Origin: Pseudomonas azadiae
Lineage (GTDB): Bacteria; Pseudomonadota; Gammaproteobacteria; Pseudomonadales; Pseudomonadaceae
NCBI RefSeq assembly: GCF_019145355.1
Contig: NZ_JAHSTY010000003.1
Span: 1-64,000 of the forward strand
Direction of reading: 5' to 3'
DNA: 64,000 bases
Below are positions 55,847 through 63,074 of the stretch, in pieces. Made by a program: the position numbers and the translations under genes. The number at the start of each line of letters is the position of its first letter. The stretch's first letter is position 1. The notes below the pieces were generated by a model, which saw nothing but the letters and a program-made list of their open reading frames with translations, was not told the origin of the DNA and did no database searches.

Positions 55847-55855
55847 GCAGCCTCC

Positions 55856-56068
55856 TTAATCCCATGCCAAAACAGGTCGCACGGCACTCGGCCGCGCGGG
55901 CATCTCCGGCACCGTCACCCACACACCGGCCGGCAGCACCGGGCCGTATTCAGCCAGCTCGGGGTTTAAGCGCCACAGGGTTTCCTCGGCCGCATCATCG
56001 CAACGGCCCAAGTCGCGATAGAGCAGCAGGTTGACCGAATCACCGGCAATACTTCGCACTCTACGCAT
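55856..56068 (-). CDS. Tail protein X (LysM-like)
   Basis: 70 residues. It matches P2 gpX: RSIAGDSVNLLLYRDLG, ETLWRLNPELAEYGPVLPAG and WVTVPE, a LysM-like fold binding peptidoglycan or the hub. It overlaps gene U by eight bases. Confidence 0.9.
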   Translation of the reverse strand: MRRVRSIAGDSVNLLLYRDLGRCDDAAEETLWRLNPELAEYGPVLPAGVWVTVPEMPARPSAVRPVLAWD

Positions 56069-56447
56069 TGACGAACTCCTCCAGTTCCAGGGTCCAGGCC
56101 ATGACCATGGCGGTGCCGTCGTCGATCACATTGCTCTGCTTTTCCACGACTGAATTGATCCGCCACAAGCCCCAGTTGCGCCCAATGCCATCGGCCAACG
56201 GCAACGGTGCTCGTGCGTTTTGCAACGCACGCAACTCGTCCAGCCGCTCCATGCCGACCGCGTACATGGCCGTGCCGCCAAACGTGAGTTTTTCCAGCTT
56301 CTGCCCGATCTGCCGGGACAGGGGTTTGCTGGCGATGATCGCCAGGTCGCTCCAGCCGCCATCGCTGTTGCGGATCAATGTGGAATAGGCAAAGCCTCGG
56401 GACAGGCCAAAAATAAAGTCGCCCAGTACCATTTGTTGTCGCATCAA
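56061..56447 (-). CDS. Tail protein U (tail terminator family)
   Basis: 128 residues. It has the P2 gpU pattern: VLGDFIFGLSRGFAYST, FGGTAMYAVGMERLDELRAL and WTLELEEFVNA. It probably caps the tail tube end. The start is Met at 56447 or 56444; the latter overlaps the tape-measure stop by four bases. Confidence 0.9.
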   Translation of the reverse strand: MMRQQMVLGDFIFGLSRGFAYSTLIRNSDGGWSDLAIIASKPLSRQIGQKLEKLTFGGTAMYAVGMERLDELRALQNARAPLPLADGIGRNWGLWRINSVVEKQSNVIDDGTAMVMAWTLELEEFVNA

Positions 56448-58183
56448 TCACCTCTTGGATCGGCCAGTGCCGCATTACGCCGGATCCCCAGAGCGTCGGT
56501 GACCATCGGCATGCATTGAAATTGCAGGGCCTGAATCACTTGATTGACGACCTGCTGGGCATCGGTCGGGTTTACGCCAGTGATCTGGATGCTCGGGGCG
56601 ATGGTGACCTGAACGCCATCGGTACGAGTGTTGTTGAGTTCCTTGCTCACCGCATTTGGCTCGGGCAGGCGATCACCCGCGCCGAACAATTTGTCACCGA
56701 GCCAACTGCCCGCCTCGCTGCCGAGCAAGCCACCGATGGCGCCCCCCACTGCGGTGCCGACGCCGGGGAAAACCAGGGTGCCGATAGCTGCACCGGCGGA
56801 GGCTCCCGCCCAAGCACCACCGGCCGTACTCAGGCCGGCACCTATCGCTTTTGCATCGCCGTTGCGCACGCCTTGGAGCACATCAAAAGCGGTGTCGGCA
56901 TATTTCATCGGGCCAAGCCGTCGGGCACCGAATGAGTCCAGCCTGGCAAATACACTTGAGAGCCCGGCGGTCAGTCCTTTAGTCGCGCCGCCCGCAACGG
57001 GGCGGGCTGTCGAGGGCGCAGCAAAGGAGGCAAACCAATTGCCGGGAAGACTGCTCGAGGCCTGGCTCGCCAGCTTGCTGTTGAGCGAAACAGGCGGCTG
57101 GTCAATGGCTTTGAGCGGAGGCGCGACAGGGACTGGAGGGACGCTACGTTGCAAGTTGAGCGACGTTGACGTTCTGACAACGCTGGTTTTGACCTCGCGC
57201 GATCTTGACTGTCGGGGCTTGTAACGCTTGCCGCGCGGGCTCCTGGGGTTGCCTTTGGAACGCGCGCCGGTTTTGTCCCTGGCGGTCTCACCGACACTTT
57301 CGGGCAACTGTGCTGCGGCTGTATCAAGCGTACCGAGGGTGCCGACAGACACCGCTCCCGGGCAGCAACAATGCTTATCCGAGTCTTTAACCTTTTCCTT
57401 GTCTTTGTAGCCACCGTCCTTGAACAACTTGCCAATCCCGGGCAACTTTCCGAGCGTCAGGTCGACCACATTGCCTGTAATCCGATCCTTGATCTTCTCG
57501 CCCAACCCAGACGCAAAGCCTGACACGATTGGAGAGATCACGGCATCAGCGGTTTTGATAGCGCTGGCGACAACCGGTGAACCACCGGCCAAATCGTTGG
57601 CACTGTCTATCACGCTGGTCTTGTGTTTGAGCCATGTCTCCTCCCCCAGGACTGACGCTGGCTCGAGCGTCCTGGACAGGCGCTTTTCGCTTTCTGTGGA
57701 TTCCTCTCGCAACACCGTTATCGACTTTTGCGAGGCAGTCGTCGTATCAAACGAAAGGGTGGCATTGGCGTGTCGAAGCGCTGCAATCGGGTCAAGCATC
57801 CTCCCGTCGCGCACCGTCATGGCCTCACGGCTCTGGCGCAGGTCTTGGGACTGGCTGGCCTGGAACTCAGTCGTGGTCTTCTGCTCGGCGGGTTCATTGT
57901 TTTTGAACGAGCGGACGTCGACGGCTACAAGCCGCGCCAAGGTGGTTTGCACAGCGTCCACGCTGTTGCGCAACAACCCCAAGGACAGCGACAGCCCGCT
58001 GAGCTGTAGATCTGCAGTGGCCGGTGCCAGACTCTTCGAGGAGATCGGCGCCACCGCCTTGGCGCTTTCAGGGGCCAACGCGCCGGTGTTGACGATGGCG
58101 GCATCCTTGGCACTGTTGCCCCTGCCGAACATCACCTGGCCATCCCTGGCCATGGCATACGCCAGTGAATACGTGTCTTGCAT
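56444..58183 (-). CDS. Tail tape-measure protein
   Basis: 579 residues. The N-terminal half is Ser/Ala-rich and helical. The middle is Pro/Ser/Lys/Arg-rich low complexity with a CCC cluster (HCCCPG, about residue 270), and the C-terminal part is Gly/Ala-rich and hydrophobic (GASAGAAIGTLVFPGVGTAV). This composition and the place between E' and U identify it as the tape measure that sets tail length. It is shorter than many myovirus versions, which suggests a shorter tail. ATG at 58183 with GGAG upstream, six bases past the E' stop. Confidence 0.85.
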   Translation of the reverse strand: MQDTYSLAYAMARDGQVMFGRGNSAKDAAIVNTGALAPESAKAVAPISSKSLAPATADLQLSGLSLSLGLLRNSVDAVQTTLARLVAVDVRSFKNNEPAEQKTTTEFQASQSQDLRQSREAMTVRDGRMLDPIAALRHANATLSFDTTTASQKSITVLREESTESEKRLSRTLEPASVLGEETWLKHKTSVIDSANDLAGGSPVVASAIKTADAVISPIVSGFASGLGEKIKDRITGNVVDLTLGKLPGIGKLFKDGGYKDKEKVKDSDKHCCCPGAVSVGTLGTLDTAAAQLPESVGETARDKTGARSKGNPRSPRGKRYKPRQSRSREVKTSVVRTSTSLNLQRSVPPVPVAPPLKAIDQPPVSLNSKLASQASSSLPGNWFASFAAPSTARPVAGGATKGLTAGLSSVFARLDSFGARRLGPMKYADTAFDVLQGVRNGDAKAIGAGLSTAGGAWAGASAGAAIGTLVFPGVGTAVGGAIGGLLGSEAGSWLGDKLFGAGDRLPEPNAVSKELNNTRTDGVQVTIAPSIQITGVNPTDAQQVVNQVIQALQFQCMPMVTDALGIRRNAALADPRGD

Positions 58184-58188
58184 CCCGC

Positions 58189-58883
58189 TTACTCCTGTTT
58201 AACGCCAAGGCGAGTGATCGCGATGTCGTAGCGGCGCAATGCTTTTGCGGCGTCCCAGTCGAGGATCTCCGCCTCATTGACTGAATAAATCAGTGGCACC
58301 ACATCGAGGATTACTTCGATGTCGCGCGCCGAAAGAAGTCCGCCGGTTGATTTAAAAAATCGTCGATGCGCTCCTGCAGGTCCGTCCAGTCGGGGACGGT
58401 CAGGCCGGCCAGGTCGGGGATCATGAGGCCGGAGCAGTGAGCGGTAATAAACTCGGCACGCTCTTTGTTGGTGGCGAGTTTTTTCATGGCTTTAGTGGCG
58501 CGCAGGGCGGGCATTTCCAGGGGGAGTGCGGTCAGGGTGCGGCCGGCGACTTCCAGGGGCAGAAGCAGTTGCACCTGCTCATGGCGCGACGGTTCCTCAC
58601 TTTCGCCGAGGAAGAACGAAGCAGGACGTGTCGACATCTCGTGTACGTACTGGGCGATGCTGACGTAGTCCGGGCGTTTGAGCTGGTCGAGCTCTTTTTC
58701 CGACAGGCCTGTGGCGAGTTTCGCCAGTTCGAAGAACTGGTCGTCCTCGTCATCACCGGCCCGGGCCAGCGCGTCTTTCTGCGCGGCGTAGTACAGCGGC
58801 TTGAGTTGAATCTGCTCGATCGTCGCGCCGGTATCGGCGCTGATCGGTGAAAGCAGGCGGTGTAGCGGTGGCATCCAGGCCAT
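58189..58883 (-). CDS. Tail assembly protein E and its -1 frameshift product E-E'
   Basis: Gene E runs from the ATG at 58883 to the stop at 58311 (190 residues). A T-TTT-TTA slippery heptamer at 58353-58359 allows a -1 shift. The second frame then adds 54 residues, from KSTGGLLSARDIEVI to LGVKQE, ending at 58189, for a 231-residue fusion. The added tail (YSVNEAEILDWDAAKALRRY) looks like genuine GpE-type protein and has no start of its own. The G/G-T or E/E' frameshift is a conserved trick of tailed phages, giving a chaperone for tape measure and tube. The pair lies between tube and tape measure, as expected. Confidence 0.88.
58353..58359 (-). promoter_or_regulatory. -1 programmed frameshift heptamer in gene E
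   Basis: On the minus strand the sequence is T-TTT-TTA with zero-frame codons GAT-TTT-TTA-AAT, a canonical X-XXY-YYZ slippery site. The -1 frame downstream is open for 54 codons to 58189. Confidence 0.85.
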
Positions 58884-58944
58884 GGGCAATTCCTTGCTTA
58901 AACATCGTTGAAAAATGGCGAATCTCTCAGGCGAACGCGATCAC

Positions 58945-59032
58945 TGTGGGAGCCGGGCTTGCCCGCGATACAGGCGACTCGGTCTATCTGTCATACCGAG
59001 GTGATGCTATCGCAGGCAAGCCAGCTACCACA
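58945..59032. repeat. REP doublet inside the tailocin cluster
   Basis: TGTGGGAGCCGGGCTTGCCC faces GCAGGCAAGCCAGCTACCACA; the right arm has one mutation (GCTACC for GCTCCC). It lies between the tube and E genes, so a host chromosomal repeat has entered the tail operon. Confidence 0.88.
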
Positions 59033-59055
59033 CTGACCGAGTACGCCGCTCGCGC

Positions 59056-59562
59056 TTAAGGCATCAGCACCGCACGGCGGGCGTCGCCGAGGATGTCGAC
59101 GCCGTTAAGCACGAACTTCTGGGTACGCACGTCGATGTCGATCACCGAAATGCCGTTTTCCAGACGGTTGTAGGTGCGGCAGGCCAGGACCAGGGTGGTC
59201 GTGGCCTTGTCGCCCATCTTCAACTTGGCCTCAGTCAGGGTCTTCAGCTTGCCGCCGACCGTGTGGTAGGTGAAGTAGGTCTTGCCGTCCTGATCCTGGC
59301 CGGCTTCACGTACGTTGAGCAGGATGTCCTCACCCAGCCTCACACCCAGCGCCAGCATGATTTCAGGCCCGGTGCCTTGCAGCATCAGGGTCGCGTTGAG
59401 CACCTTGCCGCTCTTGGCCATTTCCTCGGCGATGAAGCGGCCACCGGACATGGGCTCCATGTCGAAATCAATCGTCGGCGGGGTGAATTCCTCCACGGTG
59501 GCGGACAGCGGTAAGCCTTGAAGGGTGGCCGCAATGGCCTGTCTGACTCGGTTGGTAAACAT
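59056..59562 (-). CDS. Tail tube protein (FII family)
   Basis: 168 residues. P2 FII-like inner tube: FTPPTIDFDMEPMSGG, TLMLQGTGPEIMLALGVRLG and the C-terminal VLNGVDILGDARRAVL. Its ATG shares one base with the sheath stop (TAATG). It is made in large excess, which may explain the downstream REP hairpin as an mRNA stabiliser. Confidence 0.93.
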   Translation of the reverse strand: MFTNRVRQAIAATLQGLPLSATVEEFTPPTIDFDMEPMSGGRFIAEEMAKSGKVLNATLMLQGTGPEIMLALGVRLGEDILLNVREAGQDQDGKTYFTYHTVGGKLKTLTEAKLKMGDKATTTLVLACRTYNRLENGISVIDIDVRTQKFVLNGVDILGDARRAVLMP

Positions 59563-60728
59563 TAGAGAACGTCCTCCAGGAACTGCTCGATGATTTCATC
59601 GCGGGCGTTGAGTTGATAAATCATGTGTTCGTTCGGCGCGTAGCGGCCGTAGTCGATGACGATGAACCAGGTACCGTTCTTGTACTTCTCGACGCTGTTG
59701 AGTTCCGGGTGCAGGTACACGCTGCCGCCGGGAATGGTTTCGTCGGCGACCAGCGTCTGCAGCCAGTCGTTGATGCGCTTGACCTCCTGGTCCATGAACG
59801 ACTTGGTGAGATTCTTGGCCATGGCTTTCTGCCCAGCCTTGACCAGCTTGCGGCTGATGGCGTCTTCGAGGCCGACGTAGCTGATGAACTTGCCGGTGAT
59901 GGAGCGGTTACCCAGCAGCGAAAAGCCGCCAAGAACGGTGCGGGCGTAATAGCTCACGCCGTAGCGGTTGAGCAGATCGCCTTCGGTGGAGGTGTCGAGG
60001 ATGTTGTACTCGACGACGCGGGATACGTCCTCGGCGAACGTCACCTGATTACCTGGGCTTTCCCACTGCTTGACCTTGGCCAATGCGGCGATGGCCAGGG
60101 ACGATGGCGACAGGAACACGTTTTTCTTCGCGGCCTTGGAGTACACCGACGGCATGTTGTGCACCAGCAGGCAACGGTCGAAACCCAGGTCGGCACCGCC
60201 CAGTTCGCCGCTGTAGGTCACTTGGTCGGCGACCGAAGCGTCCTTGCCATCCAGCACCACGCGGGCCTTGATGCGCTTGCCGAAGGAGGCGAACTCGCCG
60301 GCCACGGCCTTGGTGCCGGTGAAGCCTGGGGCACCGATGATGGTCAGGTCTTCCGGCACGCTGCTCAGCGCAGCCAGGCCAAGCTTGCGGCCCGTGACCG
60401 GCTCGTTGCCGCCGATCACGTTGTTGAGCGTGTCAGCCGGGGTTGCGCCCTCCTCCACGATCACCACATAGACCGGCACCTTGACCACTTTGAGGATCTG
60501 GTACACCGCATGGAACAGCGTGCCCGACTCGGTACCGGTCGGGTCCAGCAGCGCCTGGGTGGTGAAGCTGTTGATACGAAACGGCGCGTTTTTCGGGATT
60601 GACGCGTGGGCGTTCGGCGCGGTGCCGACCAGGCCGATCACGTTATCGCCGAGGCCACCCATGGCCTCGGGGGACTCGGTGGCATTCACGGTGATGCCGT
60701 TGTGCTCGAAGTTCAAAACCTCAGCCAT
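59562..60728 (-). CDS. Tail sheath protein (FI family)
   Basis: 388 residues. P2 FI-type contractile sheath: NVIGLVGTAPNAHAS near residue 29, CLLVHNMPSVYSKA, a core FVGLEDAISRKLVK-like segment (SYVGLEDAISRKLV) and a C-terminal part containing VYLHPELNSVEKYKNG. It contracts to drive the tube into a target cell. The presence of sheath and tube makes the particle contractile (R-type), not flexible (F-type). Confidence 0.94.
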   Translation of the reverse strand: MAEVLNFEHNGITVNATESPEAMGGLGDNVIGLVGTAPNAHASIPKNAPFRINSFTTQALLDPTGTESGTLFHAVYQILKVVKVPVYVVIVEEGATPADTLNNVIGGNEPVTGRKLGLAALSSVPEDLTIIGAPGFTGTKAVAGEFASFGKRIKARVVLDGKDASVADQVTYSGELGGADLGFDRCLLVHNMPSVYSKAAKKNVFLSPSSLAIAALAKVKQWESPGNQVTFAEDVSRVVEYNILDTSTEGDLLNRYGVSYYARTVLGGFSLLGNRSITGKFISYVGLEDAISRKLVKAGQKAMAKNLTKSFMDQEVKRINDWLQTLVADETIPGGSVYLHPELNSVEKYKNGTWFIVIDYGRYAPNEHMIYQLNARDEIIEQFLEDVL

Positions 60729-60730
60729 GA

Positions 60731-60904
60731 TTAGTCAACCTTCTTGGGGGTGGCGTTGAGGACGCTGGTGAGTTCCAGACGGCCGGCGGTGCGCAGGGCT
60801 GATGCTTCGACGTCGAGCAGTTCCAGCTCCTCGCCCGCAGTGGACCAATGGCCGTTGCCGATGGGGAAAGGGATGAGGACGGTGTAGGTTTGGCGGTTTG
60901 TCAT
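60731..60904 (-). CDS. Small tailocin-associated protein of unknown function
   Basis: 57 residues from the ATG at 60904 (MTNRQTYTVLIPFPIGNGHW). It is only two bases upstream of the sheath start, so it is translationally linked to it. It contains a predicted beta-rich core (GEELELLDVEASALRTAGRL). Small genes of this kind occur at the same position in related clusters; the role is unknown. CGGAGAAATTCGCAC precedes the start. Confidence 0.75.
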   Translation of the reverse strand: MTNRQTYTVLIPFPIGNGHWSTAGEELELLDVEASALRTAGRLELTSVLNATPKKVD

Positions 60905-60929
60905 GTGCGAATTTCTCCGGAGGCAAAAA

Positions 60930-60983
60930 CGCGAAATCCCCAAACGGGGATTTTCGTTGCGCAAAAAAAACCGCTTTCGCGGT
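60930..60983 (-). terminator. Internal intrinsic terminator between fibre/chaperone and sheath genes
   Basis: On the minus strand ACCGC-GAAA-GCGGT (60970-60983) is followed directly by eight T residues. A second hairpin GAAAATCCCC/GGGGATTTC lies just after it at 60933-60955. It sits six bases past the chaperone gene, inside what would otherwise be one long tail operon. Confidence 0.85.
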
Positions 60984-60988
60984 GGGGT

Positions 60989-61246
60989 CTATTTCAGGAA
61001 GATGGGCAGTACAGGCCACACCAGCGTCGAAGGTTCAGTTGCTTGCTCAGGAATGGCGCGTAATGCCTTACGATATGCCACCACTTCCACTTTTTGGGCA
61101 TCGGATACGGGATAGTCAGGCAACTGAGTGTAGTCAGTCGCGCGCAGCAGTTGATTCCGACGTGCACGGATGGCCGCCCATTCGCTTTCAGGTGTGGGCG
61201 TAGCAATTTTCGACACTACGCTCTCAGTGTTAGATGCTTCAGACAT
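60989..61246 (-). CDS. Phage tail assembly chaperone (fibre-associated)
   Basis: 85 residues. EWAAIRARRNQLLRATDYTQLPD and AYRKALRAIPEQA are the recognisable core of the tail-fibre assembly chaperone family found after fibre genes in P2/Mu-like phages. It should help fold or trimerise the fibre protein upstream. It lies 12 bases after the distal fibre-like gene. Confidence 0.85.
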   Translation of the reverse strand: MSEASNTESVVSKIATPTPESEWAAIRARRNQLLRATDYTQLPDYPVSDAQKVEVVAYRKALRAIPEQATEPSTLVWPVLPIFLK

Positions 61247-61257
61247 TTATTTTCTCC

Positions 61258-61878
61258 TTAACTGAAAATCACAGTATCGGCCAACGACACCTTATTTTTA
61301 AGATCCCCTAGATTGAATAGACGACCGTTACCGACGCGCATAGTGTCAATTCGGATTGTGGTGTAGTAAATGCTGGGAATCAAAATTCGCATCACAACAT
61401 TTCCGTTAACATCTACATAAACAGCCGGAGTCATATTGCCAAACGTTGATACGTTGTGCAGCGTTCGAGTTGGCTGATAGCAATAACCCACAAGGGTTTC
61501 ATCAATAATTTTTGCCGCGCCGTAGCTATAACCCTTGATATTAAACCAGAACATTTCCGAGTTAACGTTGATATTCAGCGGGATCTGAAAATGCATATAT
61601 ACGTCTGCACTCGCGCCTAAATCGGTAGGTTTGAAATCACCAATCGCCTGCGCCTCGAACACGCCTCCAGTACCATAAACGTGGCCCTGGAAGATATTTT
61701 TTCGAATTGTGCCTGGGTAATTCGGGTCGCCTTCTACGTCCTTAAGGCCACGCCATTCATTAAACTGTACCAAAGCGCTTGCCATCGTTGCATTGATACT
61801 TCCGATTTTCCCATTGACCATTGCGGTCAAATTATTCGCTGCTGACACCAGAGTTGCAATAGTTGTTTCTAGGCTCAC
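61258..61878 (-). CDS. Distal tail-fibre-like protein, AT-rich
   Basis: 206 residues. A short helical N-terminus (TTIATLVSAANNLTAMVNGK) is followed by a beta-rich domain dense in Asn, Gly, Tyr and Ile (GHVYGTGGVFEAQ; FWFNIKGYSYGAAK). This composition is typical of phage receptor-binding domains. GC content is clearly lower than in flanking tail genes. Its place after the fibre N-terminal protein and before the chaperone suggests a receptor-binding role. I recognise no specific family, so the function is inferred from position and composition. Confidence 0.7.
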   Translation of the reverse strand: MSLETTIATLVSAANNLTAMVNGKIGSINATMASALVQFNEWRGLKDVEGDPNYPGTIRKNIFQGHVYGTGGVFEAQAIGDFKPTDLGASADVYMHFQIPLNINVNSEMFWFNIKGYSYGAAKIIDETLVGYCYQPTRTLHNVSTFGNMTPAVYVDVNGNVVMRILIPSIYYTTIRIDTMRVGNGRLFNLGDLKNKVSLADTVIFS

Positions 61879-61905
61879 GTTTATAACTCCTCATCCATTA
61901 ATAGT

Positions 61906-62439
61906 TTAACGACTCGCTTCCAGCGCCATTACACGAAACAACAACTCAGCATGACGGGTCATATTGTCTATATCCGCAGTGGCAAGTACGGCGATATCCT
62001 CTCCCAACAAGATATTAAGATTTTCACTCCCTACGACAATCGTCACGCTATCCGCCGGCAACGGCGAAACATCCAACGTAAACTTCTGCAGCACCCGCGC
62101 CGCCGCCGCTTTATACGTCAGCAACTTCCCCGCCACTGAATACACCGCGAGCAAAGTCCCACTAGCGAGATAGAACCCGAACTCGCCAATCTCATATTCA
62201 CCGTCACCGCCAAACAGCGCCGCCATCCTGAGTTGGCGGTCTCCCAGGTCTTCATAATCGACAATGGCGACCCGCTGGCGCTCGTCACGCAGGGCCACTT
62301 CGCTGCCGTCCGGGTCGTAGCGGCCAGTACCGGCGCCGACATGGGTGATTTCGCCTTTCAGGCCCTGGTTCCTTGCCTGGAGCACTTCATCCAAACCTTT
62401 GGAGGTGAAGCGCACCAGGCGCGTAATGTCATCTGTCAT
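61906..62439 (-). CDS. Tail fibre N-terminal (H-type) protein, short
   Basis: 177 residues. It matches only the baseplate-attaching N-terminal domain of P2 gpH-type fibres (VRFTSKGLDEVLQARNQGLKGEI; AALFGGDGEYEIGEFGFYL). The family usually continues for several hundred residues of shaft and tip; here it stops after VMALEASR. The final codons (61906-61990) are already AT-rich. It overlaps gene I by four bases. Either this is a minimal fibre or the tip is supplied by the next gene. Confidence 0.85.
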   Translation of the reverse strand: MTDDITRLVRFTSKGLDEVLQARNQGLKGEITHVGAGTGRYDPDGSEVALRDERQRVAIVDYEDLGDRQLRMAALFGGDGEYEIGEFGFYLASGTLLAVYSVAGKLLTYKAAAARVLQKFTLDVSPLPADSVTIVVGSENLNILLGEDIAVLATADIDNMTRHAELLFRVMALEASR

Positions 62440-63074
62440 GGCCGCGCCCTTAAGTCGTAGTCGTTAATGGTGCAGTGCCGGGCAATCCCGGCGCTGTTGA
62501 GTCGGGCAGCCAAGGCCAGCTCCGGCAGCGCGCCGCGCAAATACAGCTCGCCGTCGGTTAAAGGCCCCTGGATGACCTGCGTGAGCGCAAGGCGAGCGGC
62601 GGTTTCGTGGACGATGGTGATCGTCGCCAAGTCCCGTTCGCTTTTCGCCGCATTGACGCGGCGAATCAATCGGTTGTGGTCGCCACTGGACCAACTGCGT
62701 CCGATGATCGCCTGCACATCGAAGGTGTAAGGCACACCCAATGGCCGCTGCTGATACCAGGCGCTGATGTTGGGGGTAAAACCCAATGATTCCACCGCAT
62801 GGCTCAGCGCTTTGGGCGTGCCGGCCTGGCGTTGGATTTGCCAGGACAAGGCCACCGTCAGGCGCTTCTCGGTCTCGCCGGCGTTGGCGTCCCATTCGCT
62901 GACGCCTCGGTCGGCGGCCAGGTAAGGAAGGAATCCACTAGGCGTATGCAGCGGGTTCATCAACACCGGAAACGGCGGTGTAACCCGCTCAAGCAAAGCG
63001 CCGAAGCCAAGGTCCAGGGCCTTTTCCAGCGGCGAACTGTTGGCCGGCAACAGACTCGTTTGGGGCTCACTCAT
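62436..63074 (-). CDS. Tail protein I (baseplate wedge)
   Basis: 212 residues from the ATG at 63074, which overlaps the gene J stop. P2 gpI family: SPLEKALDLGFGALLERV, NPLHTPSGFLPYLAADRGVSEWD and LAARLNSAGIARHCTINDYDL. It connects the baseplate wedge to the fibre. Confidence 0.92.
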   Translation of the reverse strand: MSEPQTSLLPANSSPLEKALDLGFGALLERVTPPFPVLMNPLHTPSGFLPYLAADRGVSEWDANAGETEKRLTVALSWQIQRQAGTPKALSHAVESLGFTPNISAWYQQRPLGVPYTFDVQAIIGRSWSSGDHNRLIRRVNAAKSERDLATITIVHETAARLALTQVIQGPLTDGELYLRGALPELALAARLNSAGIARHCTINDYDLRARP

